Shown here: positions 52,859-62,479 of the stretch, one piece after another | Numbering within the stretch: the stretch's first letter is position 1 | Layout of the letters: each line of letters opens with the position of its first letter | Origin: an uncultured Candidatus Melainabacteria bacterium | Lineage (GTDB): Bacteria; Cyanobacteriota; Vampirovibrionia; Gastranaerophilales; Gastranaerophilaceae | Assembly (NCBI GenBank): GCA_934692485.1 | Contig: CAKUTX010000003.1 | Coordinates: 1 to 64,000, forward strand | DNA length: 64,000 bases | Direction: 5' to 3' | Position numbers and translations under genes: made by a program | Notes under the pieces: generated by a model | Told to the model about the DNA's origin: nothing | Databases searched by the model: none | The model's input: the letters and a program-made list of their open reading frames with translations, nothing else

Positions 52859-53746
52859 TTATCCCATATAATTTAATTTATTCATTCCAGAAGTAATTGC
52901 CATAAAATCATCGTTCATTGCAGAAGTTCCACCACCGTACAATTGCTGTTGCATAGCCATCAATTGTTGAGGAGACATAGTCATTTGAGGAACAGTGAAC
53001 TGATTTGCTTGAGGAACTCCACCTGTCATTCCTGTCATTCCTGTCATTTGAGGCATTTGCATCATTTGTTGCTGTTGTTGAAGTAATGCTTCTTGTTGCG
53101 TTTTTAGTTCTTCTTTCTTTTCAGAATGAGATTTACCTGTTAACAAGCTCATCAACCAATCACCAGCCATATAACCTACCAAACCTCCAACTACCGGAAT
53201 TGGTATCAATGCTTGTCCAATCGCTGCTCCAGTCATGCCTGCGCCTAATCTAAGAGCTGTTTTTCCTGTTTCTAAAACACCACCAAAAAGTCCTTCATCT
53301 TTAAACGCAGAGAATAAATTTGGAAGTTCTGTTACAGCTATTAATAAAGTACCAATTAAAGGCATGCGTTTTCCAAGACCATTCATTGAGCCTTTAAATT
53401 GTGACCAAAATTTAGCCAGCCCTGTTTTATTTGCTCTATCAGCAATTCTGCCTCCGGCAGCCCAGCCCTGTCTGATTTTTTTAGGAGTAGTTTTTAGAGC
53501 TTTCCAAGTATTTTTCCAAAAACCTCCATCTCGTTTTATCATCTGTTCATTATGTGCTTCTGCGGCTTTAACACCATCTTTTGTGCCTTGCCATACCGCT
53601 TCAAAGTAGTTTTGGTTCGCAGTTTTTCTTCCTTTAACAGCGGCTTGCATAGCTTTTGTAAAAGGTTCATTACCTGTCCCAAGTACAAAATCAGGATATA
53701 ATTTCGCTGCGCGTGTAATATATGAACCTACTGAACTAACGTTCAT
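52859..53746 (-). CDS. hypothetical glycine-rich membrane protein with a Gln/Met-rich tail
   Basis: A 295-residue protein, paralogous in its middle to the next gene. It starts MNVSSVGSYITRAAKLYPDF, then has a basic helical region (about 35-125), LIGTLLIAVTELPNLFSAFK (about 131-150), a Gly-rich hydrophobic hairpin (about 163-208; PIPVVGGLVGYMAGDW) and a low-complexity Gln/Met/Gly tail (about 215-270) with MTG repeats. The start has a GGTAGG site. The two genes are 114 bp apart on the same strand. No function can be assigned; the tail may drive self-association. Confidence 0.72.
   Translation of the reverse strand: MNVSSVGSYITRAAKLYPDFVLGTGNEPFTKAMQAAVKGRKTANQNYFEAVWQGTKDGVKAAEAHNEQMIKRDGGFWKNTWKALKTTPKKIRQGWAAGGRIADRANKTGLAKFWSQFKGSMNGLGKRMPLIGTLLIAVTELPNLFSAFKDEGLFGGVLETGKTALRLGAGMTGAAIGQALIPIPVVGGLVGYMAGDWLMSLLTGKSHSEKKEELKTQQEALLQQQQQMMQMPQMTGMTGMTGGVPQANQFTVPQMTMSPQQLMAMQQQLYGGGTSAMNDDFMAITSGMNKLNYMG
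53023..53048. repeat. short tandem repeat coding MTG units
   Basis: CCTGTCATT is repeated about three times in frame in the tail of the glycine-rich protein; it could vary in copy number by slippage. Confidence 0.55.
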
Positions 53747-53896
53747 AACCTACCTACCTTTTTAAATAACCTACCTTATCTATATAAAAAAATTTTATTT
53801 CTTATAATTGCTATTTTTACCTATTTTATTAAGAAATGTTAAGTTGAATTAAATATTTAGTAAAAGTTGTATAATTTATTCTAAAAGGGAGAAATT

Positions 53897-54886
53897 ATGC
53901 AAATAACACTAATCAACGGAGATGGAATAGGTCCGGAAATATCAAATTCAGTAGTAAAAATAATTGAAGCTTCTGGCTTAAAAATTGATTGGGATGTTCA
54001 AACTGCAGGTGCAGACGTTATCGAAAAAGAAGGAACACCACTACCTGAAAGGGTTTTAGACTCGATTAGAAAAAATAAAGTTGCACTAAAAGCTCCTGTT
54101 ACAACTCCAATAGGCAAAGGATTTCGGTCTGTAAACGTTCAATTAAGAAAATCTCTAGATTTATATGCTAATTTGCGACCATGTAAAAACTTGCCTAACG
54201 TAAAAACAAAATTTGATAATGTTGATATTGTTGTTGTTAGAGAAAACACCGAAGATTTATACGCAGGGATTGAACGACAAGTTGATATAAATACAGCAGA
54301 AAGCATTAAAATAATTACAAGAAAAGCTTCTGAGCGTATTGCAGAATTCGCTTTTAATTATGCCGTAAATAATAATAGAAAAGAAGTTTGTGTAGTAACA
54401 AAAGCTAATATTATGAAACTGTCTGACGGATTATTTTTGGAATGTTTTAGAAATGTTTCAAAACAATATCCGCAAATAAAAATCAGAGAAATTTTAGTAG
54501 ATAATTTATGTATGCAACTTGTCCAAAAACCGGAACAGTTTGATGTACTTGTTTTACCAAACTTGTACGGCGATATTGTATCTGACCTTTGCGCTGGATT
54601 AATTGGCGGATTGGGAATAGCACAAGGAGCGAATATCGGGTTAGATTACGCTGTTTTTGAACCAGTTCACGGCTCTGCTCCTGACATCAAAGGACTAAAC
54701 AAAGCAAACCCTACAGCTTTACTCCTTTCTGCAATAGAAATGCTCAAATATATCGGAGAAACCCAATATGCAGAAAAAATAGAAAAAGCTTTATTCAAAA
54801 CTTTTGAGCAAAAAATATGTACGGCTGATTTAGGAGGAAATGCCTCTACTATTGAATTTACAGATGCTATCATTAATAATCTGTAA
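53897..54886 (+). CDS. isocitrate dehydrogenase (NAD-type, short)
   Basis: A 329-residue beta-decarboxylating dehydrogenase. Landmarks are ITLINGDGIGPEIS, the substrate serine and arginine region FRSVNVQLRKSLDLYANLRPCK, VRENTEDLYAGIE, and the metal-binding region LPNLYGDIVSDLCAGLIGG, followed by EPVHGSAPDIKG. The Ser-x-Asn with LR and the RENTEDLYAG motif favour isocitrate (or homoisocitrate) over isopropylmalate. It is the likely source of 2-oxoglutarate for GlnA-dependent nitrogen assimilation. AAGGGAG supports the start. It converges with the TMEM43-like gene with one base between them. Confidence 0.88.
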   Translation: MQITLINGDGIGPEISNSVVKIIEASGLKIDWDVQTAGADVIEKEGTPLPERVLDSIRKNKVALKAPVTTPIGKGFRSVNVQLRKSLDLYANLRPCKNLPNVKTKFDNVDIVVVRENTEDLYAGIERQVDINTAESIKIITRKASERIAEFAFNYAVNNNRKEVCVVTKANIMKLSDGLFLECFRNVSKQYPQIKIREILVDNLCMQLVQKPEQFDVLVLPNLYGDIVSDLCAGLIGGLGIAQGANIGLDYAVFEPVHGSAPDIKGLNKANPTALLLSAIEMLKYIGETQYAEKIEKALFKTFEQKICTADLGGNASTIEFTDAIINNL

Positions 54887-54887
54887 T

Positions 54888-55937
54888 TTAACCTTCTATA
54901 ACTATTTTCTTCTTTTTCTTAAGTGAAAAAATTAAAAACATAGAAATAAGAATAGATAACGTTGCAAATTCTGGGTTAAGCGGCAGCCAACAAACAGAAA
55001 TTGCAATAGTGCTAAAAGAAATTGTAAGTATAATAGTATAAAGGAAGAATAAGGATTGTATAATTTCGCCTAAAAATGGAATTTTTTCATTCAAATTTGT
55101 TATTGATTGAATAACTAAATTAACTCCGATAAACATTAATAAAATACCTATACTCCTAAAAATCCAAGTATTTGAGTTAATATTTTTTCTATATTCTTTT
55201 AACATTTGCTTTAAATTTTTTTGTCCGCTAGCAACAATTGCGAAATCTCCGTATGGAGATTTTATTTGCTCCAAATGGTTGCCCGATTGATTTGCAATTA
55301 TTGAAACTTGAATTCCTGATGGTACATATGAATAAAAGAGTTTTTGATCCCCAATGGCTGGATTATCGTAGTTATTACCCGTAAAATAAAAACCATTATA
55401 TATTGCGAATTTCTGATTGTAAGGCAATTGCTGCATTTTCTTTGCATATTTAATCTTATTAATTATATCAGGAGTTAGATAATATTTACCGACTTTGATA
55501 TTATCTGCAAATATCTTCTTTGAAGTATATTTTAAATGTTTTGGATTTATATAACTGTTATTGTCAAATTTATCAGAATTTATTATTTTTTTGCTCCAAA
55601 CTTTATTGTAATAATATTTATTTTCATTGTTCTCATCTTTACTCTCTTGCCACTGATATGTTTCAATATCCCTAAAAAGAGCCACAGCATCTGAAATATT
55701 AACAATTCCATCACTTAAAATTTGATTAGAATATATTTTACCGGAAATTTGCACAACTTTATTTTCATTGGCAGAAGAAATGTAATTTGAATTAACTTCT
55801 ATAGCCTCTTTTTGAGCAAAATTAGCAATCTTGACAGAATTCACGTAATTGCATTCATTCCAAATCAATAAAAAGAGAGAAGCAATAAAAATAAACAAAC
55901 CTATAAAAAATAAGCTTCCAACTTTAATTCGAGCCAA
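54888..55937 (-). CDS. TMEM43-like membrane protein
   Basis: A 349-residue membrane protein with one N-terminal helix (about 8-27), a large extracytoplasmic region (about 30-255) and three to four C-terminal helices (about 262-345). The segment FRDIETYQWQESKDEN, followed by YYYNKVWSKKII and later KFAIYNGFYFTGN, matches from memory the TMEM43/LUMA (DUF1625) family known from animals and some bacteria. Its role is not established. It begins with TTG at 55937 after AAAGGGGAAT. The upstream 108-residue gene ends 11 bp before it, so they form an operon. Confidence 0.78.
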   Translation of the reverse strand: MARIKVGSLFFIGLFIFIASLFLLIWNECNYVNSVKIANFAQKEAIEVNSNYISSANENKVVQISGKIYSNQILSDGIVNISDAVALFRDIETYQWQESKDENNENKYYYNKVWSKKIINSDKFDNNSYINPKHLKYTSKKIFADNIKVGKYYLTPDIINKIKYAKKMQQLPYNQKFAIYNGFYFTGNNYDNPAIGDQKLFYSYVPSGIQVSIIANQSGNHLEQIKSPYGDFAIVASGQKNLKQMLKEYRKNINSNTWIFRSIGILLMFIGVNLVIQSITNLNEKIPFLGEIIQSLFFLYTIILTISFSTIAISVCWLPLNPEFATLSILISMFLIFSLKKKKKIVIEG

Positions 55938-55948
55938 TTTATTCCCCT

Positions 55949-56275
55949 TTAATCAATAAGACCCAAGTCTTTTAAAAATCTTGAATTGTCAGATAATTGC
56001 AACAACCTTTCATCGTCAGAAATATCGACAACCCCTTTTGAAAATAATTCATCCATTATTTCGTTATGAGAATTGTTTTCGGGATTAGAGAGAACAAGCT
56101 TTGTAAAATTTTTGACGTCACATTTTCTCTCATACATATTGACCGCAGTTTTTGTCAATTTATCAAGAAAAACACTTTTACGACCTTCAAAATCGACTTC
56201 CAAAGGATTTATTGCAGCACTTGAATGCTTTTTCTTCTCCGAATTCAGTTTTTGTGCCAATTTCTTGAACATCAT
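55949..56275 (-). CDS. hypothetical protein
   Basis: A 108-residue charged protein of no known family, probably helical (begins MMFKKLAQKLNSEKKKHS). The start at 56275 is chosen because AAGGG lies 9 nt upstream; an ATG 3 codons earlier abuts that site. It is the first gene of a two-gene unit with the TMEM43-like gene (11 bp gap) and may be a partner of it (inference). Confidence 0.6.
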   Translation of the reverse strand: MMFKKLAQKLNSEKKKHSSAAINPLEVDFEGRKSVFLDKLTKTAVNMYERKCDVKNFTKLVLSNPENNSHNEIMDELFSKGVVDISDDERLLQLSDNSRFLKDLGLID

Positions 56276-56427
56276 ATTACACATCCCTTCTATTTCATTA
56301 TACTACGTGTGTCAAAATTGTCCATAATTCTTAACAAATGTGAATGTATAAAAATTTTCTTGATTATAACTTATATTTAATTTAGAATATTTGCATAAAA
56401 AATAAAGAATATGAAAAGAGGTTTTTA

Positions 56428-57693
56428 ATGCTTGATATTAAGATGATTAGAGAAAATCCAGAAAAAGTTAATGAACTTTTAAAAAGAAGAAATCCTGAAC
56501 TTTCTATTGACGGAGTTTTGGAAATTGATGTAGAAAGAAGAAAAATTCAAACGCAAGCTGATGAATTACGAGCAAAAAGAAAAAATGATTCTCAAAAAAT
56601 CGGCATGATGAAAAAAAATGGCGAAAACACTGATGCTGTTCAAGAAGAAGTTCGTAAACTCGGAGATGATATTAAAGCATTAGAAGAAAAACAATCCGAA
56701 TTAGATGAAAAACAAAAAGATTTATTGCTCCATATTCCAAACATTCCTGATGAAACTACTCCAATAGGATTATCCGAAGACGATAATGTTGAAGTTTACA
56801 AATGGGGCGAACCGAGAAAATTCGATTTTGAATTTAAAGCACATTGGGATTTATGCGAAGAAAAAAATCTTGTAGATTTTGAACGAGGTGTAAAACTTTC
56901 TCAAAGCAGATTTATCTTGTACAGAGGTAAAGGCTCTCGCTTAGAAAGAGCTATTATCAATTTCTTCTTGGATTATCATACTGAGAACCAAGGTTATGAA
57001 GAAATTCTTCCTCCATTTATGGCAAATTCAGCAACAATGACAGGTACAGGACAATTGCCAAAATTTAAAGAGGATATGTACAAATGCGAAAACGAAGATT
57101 TATTCTTAATTCCGACCGCTGAAGTTCCTGTTACAAATATTTATTCTGGAGAAATTTTGTCAGAAGATGATTTGCCTAAGTACATGACAGCCTATACTCC
57201 ATGTTTTAGACGTGAATCAGGTTCTGCAGGCCGTGATACGAGAGGTTTAATCAGAGTTCATCAGTTCAATAAAGTAGAACTTGTGAAACTTTGTACACCT
57301 CAAACAAGTAAAGAAGAACACGAAAAATTAACAGAAGATGCCGAAAAAATGCTTCAATTGCTAGAGCTTCCATATCGTAGAGAAGCTTTGTCAACAGGTG
57401 ACATTGGATTTTCTGCAAACAAATGTTGGGATTTGGAAGTATGGATGCCATCATATGGAACTTACAAAGAAATTTCCAGCTGTTCTAACTACGGCGATTA
57501 CCAAGCAAGACGAGCAAATATCCGTTACAGAGATAAAGCAACAGGAAAAACTCAATTTGTTCACACTATCAATGGCTCAGGTTTGGCAGTCGGCAGAACA
57601 TTTGCAGCAATTGTTGAAAATTATCAACAAGAAGATGGAACAATTATTATTCCAGAAGTTCTTAGAAAATATACTGGATTTGATAAAATATAA
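56428..57693 (+). CDS. serS: seryl-tRNA synthetase
   Basis: It charges serine (and selenocysteine) tRNAs. The 421 residues have the N-terminal tRNA-binding coiled coil (about 25-100), motif 2 ([25 protein letters not shown]) and motif 3 ([19 protein letters not shown]), which are standard for class II SerRS. The start has AGAGG 7 nt upstream. A terminator follows. Confidence 0.97.
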   Translation: MLDIKMIRENPEKVNELLKRRNPELSIDGVLEIDVERRKIQTQADELRAKRKNDSQKIGMMKKNGENTDAVQEEVRKLGDDIKALEEKQSELDEKQKDLLLHIPNIPDETTPIGLSEDDNVEVYKWGEPRKFDFEFKAHWDLCEEKNLVDFERGVKLSQSRFILYRGKGSRLERAIINFFLDYHTENQGYEEILPPFMANSATMTGTGQLPKFKEDMYKCENEDLFLIPTAEVPVTNIYSGEILSEDDLPKYMTAYTPCFRRESGSAGRDTRGLIRVHQFNKVELVKLCTPQTSKEEHEKLTEDAEKMLQLLELPYRREALSTGDIGFSANKCWDLEVWMPSYGTYKEISSCSNYGDYQARRANIRYRDKATGKTQFVHTINGSGLAVGRTFAAIVENYQQEDGTIIIPEVLRKYTGFDKI

Positions 57694-57708
57694 TAAAACA
57701 ATAAATAT

Positions 57709-57750
57709 TAAAAACACCGCTCTCTTTTATTGAAAGCGGTGTTTTTTTAT
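57709..57750. terminator. terminator of serS
   Basis: AAAACACCGCT (57711-57721) pairs with AGCGGTGTTTT (57735-57745), followed by TTTTATA. Confidence 0.85.
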
Positions 57751-58130
57751 AAACCTAATTCGTTTAAAATTTCAAATTTTTTCTTTAATACTTCAACATC
57801 ATCTGACATTTTATCAGCTCTTTTAGAAACTTTGTCTATAAAACTCAATGGATGAGTAAATCTATAAAATATACTTTCTTTTTTCTGAACAGAAAGTAAA
57901 TTATATCCATTTTCTTTATGCCAAATATTTGCACCTAATCTTGTCGAATTTTGACCACTGGTAAACAATGTAATACTTACGTTTGGATTAGACTTTTGAT
58001 GTTCAAATATTTTTGAAATAGCCTCAAGTTCTTCTTTAGAAGCTCGTTTCCCAAGTGCTTCTCTTACTCCTGCATGAAGATGAAAAGAACCAAAACTTTG
58101 TTGTGTTGATTGAATGTTATTTATTTTCAT
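57747..58130 (-). CDS. hypothetical protein with MKxxxIQ ... SFG N-terminus
   Basis: A 127-residue protein of no known family that begins MKINNIQSTQQSFGSF, like several other hypothetical proteins in this window. The rest is a mixed alpha/beta region with VSITLFTSGQNSTRLG and a charged C-terminal coiled-coil-like segment. The start at 58130 is chosen because AAGGAG lies 7 nt upstream; an in-frame ATG 6 codons earlier would include that site. It stands alone. Confidence 0.65.
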   Translation of the reverse strand: MKINNIQSTQQSFGSFHLHAGVREALGKRASKEELEAISKIFEHQKSNPNVSITLFTSGQNSTRLGANIWHKENGYNLLSVQKKESIFYRFTHPLSFIDKVSKRADKMSDDVEVLKKKFEILNELGL

Positions 58131-58269
58131 TTTTTTCTCCTTATACATAGCGCTTAAAACCTCCTGAAAAAATTTTTTGCTAGTTTTAGCTTACAAATTG
58201 CAATATATTTTACAAATTTAACTTTTTAGGGCATAATAATACTATAGAATAGCTTTTTAAGGAGTAAAT

Positions 58270-60555
58270 ATGTCAGAATTTCCGTTTGAACTGGATGATT
58301 TTCAAAAACAAGCATGTGAATATATTGATAAAGGAGAAAGCGTTGTTGTTTGCGCACCTACTGGCGCTGGAAAAACAGTTATAGCGGAACATGCAATAAA
58401 CAATGCAGTAAAAAACAATACTCGAATTTTTTATACAACTCCGCTAAAAGCTCTCTCAAACCAAAAATATTACGATTTTTCAGAAAAATATGGTTCAGAA
58501 AAAGTCGGAATGCTAACTGGAGACACCTCTATCAACAGAAACGCTCAAATTGTTGTTATGACTACGGAAGTTTTTAGAAACATGCTGTATGGTACAAATT
58601 TTGGTTCAGTTACAGACAATATGAAAGACGTTAAATATGTTGTTTTAGATGAAGTTCATTATATGAACGATGAACAACGCGGAACAGTTTGGGAAGAAAG
58701 TATAATTTATTGTCCGACAAATGTACAAATAATTGCACTTTCTGCGACTGTTGCTAATGCCCAAGAACTCACAGATTGGATAAATACCGTCCATTCAAAA
58801 ACAGAACTTGTAGACACCGATTTTAGACCTGTTCCTCTAAGATTTTTCTATTTTGACAGTTCTCAGCCCGATAAATTATTACCTCTTTTAACTCCCAGCG
58901 GGCAATTAAACAAAAGAATTAAACCGGAAAAACGAGTATTCGGCCGTAAACTACAAAATAAAAAATCTTACGTTAAAGAAATAATTAGAAATTTACAAGA
59001 GCAAGACATGCTTCCTGCAATATATTTCACTTTTTCTCGTAAAAAATGTGACGAGCAGATGGAAAAATGTGCATCGCTTGACTTGGTATCAAAAGGAGAA
59101 AGGGCGCAAATCAGACAATTTATAGATGATTATATCGCTGAAAATCCTCATTTGTACAATAATAAGCATATTGACTATCTTCTTTGCGGTGTAGCCTCAC
59201 ACCATGCCGGACTATTACCAGCGTGGAAAAGTTTGGTAGAAAAACTTTTTCAAAAAGGTTTAATAAAAGTTGTGTTTGCGACTGAAACCCTAGCTGCCGG
59301 AATTAATATGCCAGCTCGTTCAACTGTTATCAGTTCTACAAGCAAAAGAACAGATTCTGGACATAGAATGCTTACGGCAAGCGAATTTTTACAAATGTCA
59401 GGTCGTGCCGGTCGTCGAGGAATGGATGAAGTCGGATATGTTACTGTCGTCGGAACACAATTCCAAACTCCAGAAGAAGTTGCTGAACTTGTTTTAAGCG
59501 ATGCAAATCCTTTAGAAAGTCGATTTTCTCCGTCATATTCAATGGTTTTGAATTTATTACAGCGATTTAGCTTGGATGAGGCAAAAGAACTTATTTTAAA
59601 AAGTTTTGGATATTTTTCATCAGGCTCTAGACTTCAACCGCTACTATTTGCACAAAAACAAATTGAAAACGAAATAAAATCAAGAGATTTTATATGCCCT
59701 TATAAATTATGCGACGAAAAGCTTGCAGAATACGACAAAATTCGCCATATTTACGTTCAAAACAGACAAACATACAAAAAAATATGCAAACAAGAACGTT
59801 CAAAAAACCGACCGCTTTCACCAGAAGCCGTTAATTTTGGGAAAGAAACCAAAGCAATGCTGGAACAAATGCACGGTTACAAATGCGACACTTGTAAATT
59901 ATATAAAAAGCATTCAAAAAATGTTGAGATTTTAGAACGCTTCAGTGTTCGTGCAAAAAAAATAGAAAAAGAAATCGAACGACAACGCGATATTTTTTGG
60001 AATAAATTTTTAGCACACAGAAGTGTATTAATAGATTTTGGTTACTTAAGAGATGATTACCCTACAGCTCAAGGAATTACGACATCTCAAGTGCGTTCTG
60101 AAAATGAATTATTTGTAGCACAAATTATTTTTGCGAATATTTTAGACAATCTTACTCCTGCGCAATTAGCAGCTGTTGTATGTGCAATTACTACAGAAGA
60201 TTTAAGAATAGATATTCCATATTTACCAATTTCTGAGCCAGTTCGAAAAACGTTAAATTTGATAAGAAATATTCGCAGAAAAATTGAAAAAGTGCAAAAC
60301 AAATATTCTGTAGAAGCACCAATGTACATTAACCCATATTTTTCTTCTCTTATAGAGCTTTGGGTTGATGGAGCTGAGTGGGAAACGATTATTGAGCAAA
60401 TTGATATGGGCGAAGGCGATATTGTGCGCTCATTCAAAAGAGTCGTTGACATATTAAGGCAATTAACAACAATCGATAATGTTCCGGAAGCACTTGTATT
60501 TACGGCAAGAGAAGCTATCGACAAAATTCAACGCGAACCTGTCAATATTGATTAG
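58270..60555 (+). CDS. Ski2-like DEAD/DEVH-box RNA helicase
   Basis: A 761-residue superfamily 2 helicase. Walker A APTGAGKT is at 29-36; the DEVH box is in VLDEVHYMND, motif III is SATVAN, and CGVASHHAGLLPAWKSLVEKLF with QMSGRAGRRGMD (motif VI) are typical of Ski2/Mtr4-type enzymes. The C-terminus (about 590-760) looks like the DSHCT helical domain (TPAQLAAVVCAITTEDLR). A CxxC pair (about 541-544, CDTC) sits in the middle. It probably unwinds structured RNA for processing or decay. Similar enzymes occur in cyanobacteria and plant organelles. AAGGAG supports the start. Confidence 0.92.
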   Translation: MSEFPFELDDFQKQACEYIDKGESVVVCAPTGAGKTVIAEHAINNAVKNNTRIFYTTPLKALSNQKYYDFSEKYGSEKVGMLTGDTSINRNAQIVVMTTEVFRNMLYGTNFGSVTDNMKDVKYVVLDEVHYMNDEQRGTVWEESIIYCPTNVQIIALSATVANAQELTDWINTVHSKTELVDTDFRPVPLRFFYFDSSQPDKLLPLLTPSGQLNKRIKPEKRVFGRKLQNKKSYVKEIIRNLQEQDMLPAIYFTFSRKKCDEQMEKCASLDLVSKGERAQIRQFIDDYIAENPHLYNNKHIDYLLCGVASHHAGLLPAWKSLVEKLFQKGLIKVVFATETLAAGINMPARSTVISSTSKRTDSGHRMLTASEFLQMSGRAGRRGMDEVGYVTVVGTQFQTPEEVAELVLSDANPLESRFSPSYSMVLNLLQRFSLDEAKELILKSFGYFSSGSRLQPLLFAQKQIENEIKSRDFICPYKLCDEKLAEYDKIRHIYVQNRQTYKKICKQERSKNRPLSPEAVNFGKETKAMLEQMHGYKCDTCKLYKKHSKNVEILERFSVRAKKIEKEIERQRDIFWNKFLAHRSVLIDFGYLRDDYPTAQGITTSQVRSENELFVAQIIFANILDNLTPAQLAAVVCAITTEDLRIDIPYLPISEPVRKTLNLIRNIRRKIEKVQNKYSVEAPMYINPYFSSLIELWVDGAEWETIIEQIDMGEGDIVRSFKRVVDILRQLTTIDNVPEALVFTAREAIDKIQREPVNID

Positions 60556-60661
60556 GAAACAAATTATCGACAAAATATGTCACTTGGCAAAATTTTAGAA
60601 CTTGCAAATGCCCTACAATTTGATATTGAAACAATTTTAAATTTAATAATCAAATACCGTT

Positions 60662-61078
60662 TTAATAAACAATTTGCACGTAAACAGTTCTTGTCCTAGA
60701 TTTATTATCAAAATCAACCAAAACAATTTGCTGCCATTGGCCGAGCTGTAACGCTCCATCCATTAACGGTACCATTGTTGAATTTCCGACAATTGAAGCT
60801 CTGACGTGAGCATACCCGTTACCATCATGCCAAGTTGCATCGTGATGATAATCGATGTCAGTTGGAGCTATTCTATCCAACGCTTCAGGCAAGTCAACCA
60901 ACAAACCAGGCTCAAATTCAATATTTGTAATAGAAACGGTACTCCCTGCAACATATACGTGTACAACTGCATTTTGCAAAGAATGCATATAAACAGCATT
61001 TTTTACCTTCTGGGTAATATCTATTATATCAGTATTTCCATTTGTGTTAACACTAAATTTCTCATTAATTACAGCCAC
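60662..61078 (-). CDS. yjbQ: YjbQ/UPF0047-family protein
   Basis: A 138-residue conserved single-domain protein. The family pattern is clear: DITQKVKNAV, VHVYVAGSTVSITNIEFEPGL, the histidine cluster YHHDATWHDGNGYAHVRASIVG and LQLGQWQQIVLVDFD. In some relatives it has weak thiamine-phosphate-synthase activity, and the histidines may bind metal, but the cell role is not settled. It starts with GTG at 61078 with AAGGAG upstream, 15 bp after obg, so they are cotranscribed. Confidence 0.9.
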   Translation of the reverse strand: MAVINEKFSVNTNGNTDIIDITQKVKNAVYMHSLQNAVVHVYVAGSTVSITNIEFEPGLLVDLPEALDRIAPTDIDYHHDATWHDGNGYAHVRASIVGNSTMVPLMDGALQLGQWQQIVLVDFDNKSRTRTVYVQIVY

Positions 61079-61093
61079 TAAAAACTCCTTTTT

Positions 61094-62377
61094 TTAACCA
61101 TAAATTTCGTCAGAATAAAATACAAATTCCAAATGACCAATTATAATAGTATCCCCGTCTTTTATCCCTTTTTTAGTCAAACAATCAAAGACTCCCATAC
61201 CTTTCATAATATTTTGAAAACGTATTACCTGCTCTGAATTTCTTTCATCTGTAACTCCGGCAATTCTTTCAATTTTTCCACCTTCAATAATATATGTATC
61301 TTTTGCAACCTTAAAGACTTCAAAAGAACTATCATCATTATTGTACGCACCTGTATCTTCCTCAACAACGACTGTAGACTCAGGTTTTGGAATTTCATCA
61401 ACTTTTTGTCCCATAAAATCGAGCAACCTATCAACGTTTTCTCCAGTAACGGCAGAAATTTCAAAAACGTCACTTGCAACTTCTTTAAATTGTTTTAAAA
61501 GACTAACCTTTTTTTCTTCATCAATCGAATCTACTTTATTAAGAGCAACAATTTGGTAAAGATTTGCTAATGTTTCTGAATGTTTTTCAAGTTCAAGATT
61601 AATTTTTTTATAATTGTCAAAAGGATTTTCTTCAGTAGAGTCAATAAGATGAACTAAAAAACGACATCTTTCGACATGACGAAGGAAATCGTGACCTAAA
61701 CCAACACCTTCCGATGCCCCTTCAATTAATCCAGGAATATCAGCAACAACATAACCATCTCCCGACGGCTTTCTAACAACTCCCAAATTCGGAATAAGCG
61801 TAGTAAACGGATAATCAGCAATTTTAGGTTTTGCGGAACTTATACGACTTATTAGAGTTGATTTTCCAGCATTAGGCATTCCCAAAAGACCGACATCAGC
61901 AATCAATTTTAATTCCAAAAATAATTCTCTTTCAATTGAAGGTTCTCCTGGCTCACAAAATTGAGGTGCTCTTTTTTGAGCTGTTGCAAAACGAGCATTT
62001 CCTCTGCCACCTCTACCACCTTTTGCAACCAAAACTTTTTGTTCGTGTTCTGTTAAATCAGCAATGATATTACCAGTCTTAACATCTTTAACAACTGTTC
62101 CGACAGGAACTTTTATATATAAATCTTTTGCACCACGTCCGTGCATATTTTTTATACTACCATTTTCTCCAGCCTCAGCTTTAAAAACAGATTTGTGCTT
62201 AAAATCCATAAGAGTAGACATATTTTCATCACCAATAAGATAAACATCTCCGCCTCTGCCTCCATCACCACCAGCAGGGCCTCCTTTATCTACAAATTTT
62301 TCTCTGCGCCAAGCAACCATTCCATTGCCTCCACGACCTGATACTACTCTTATTTTTGATTTATCTATAAATTTCAT
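61094..62377 (-). CDS. obg: GTPase Obg
   Basis: An essential GTPase of ribosome assembly and stress control. The 427 residues comprise the glycine-rich Obg fold (1-157; VSGRGGNGMVAWRREKFVDKGGP in two parts), the G domain (about 158-335; G1 GMPNAGKST, G3 DIPG, G4 NKVD) and a C-terminal OCT domain (about 345-427). The start at 62377 gives the standard MKFID opening; an in-frame ATG 19 codons upstream is less likely. The ribosome binding site (GTGGTG) is weak. It leads a two-gene operon with yjbQ. Confidence 0.95.
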   Translation of the reverse strand: MKFIDKSKIRVVSGRGGNGMVAWRREKFVDKGGPAGGDGGRGGDVYLIGDENMSTLMDFKHKSVFKAEAGENGSIKNMHGRGAKDLYIKVPVGTVVKDVKTGNIIADLTEHEQKVLVAKGGRGGRGNARFATAQKRAPQFCEPGEPSIERELFLELKLIADVGLLGMPNAGKSTLISRISSAKPKIADYPFTTLIPNLGVVRKPSGDGYVVADIPGLIEGASEGVGLGHDFLRHVERCRFLVHLIDSTEENPFDNYKKINLELEKHSETLANLYQIVALNKVDSIDEEKKVSLLKQFKEVASDVFEISAVTGENVDRLLDFMGQKVDEIPKPESTVVVEEDTGAYNNDDSSFEVFKVAKDTYIIEGGKIERIAGVTDERNSEQVIRFQNIMKGMGVFDCLTKKGIKDGDTIIIGHLEFVFYSDEIYG

Positions 62378-62467
62378 TTTACACCACTGCTTATAACTGA
62401 CTAAGATACGTTTTTGCCGATTACTTATAAACAAATTTCAAATATAGACTTGTTTACTTGTTTATAT

Positions 62468-62473
62468 TACAAT
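62468..62473 (+). promoter_or_regulatory. -10 hexamer 6 nt before the tsaD ATG
   Basis: TACAAT, then ACTACT and the ATG at 62480, with no Shine-Dalgarno sequence: another leaderless-type start. Confidence 0.4.
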
Positions 62474-62479
62474 ACTACT

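Noticed and set aside
53005-53609. Plus-strand frames opposite the 295-residue glycine-rich gene
   Set aside because: They are antisense shadows; the minus-strand gene has the ribosome binding site and a paralogue.
60580-60702. 40-codon frame after the helicase gene
   Set aside because: No ribosome binding site, and it runs into the 3' end of the convergent yjbQ gene.
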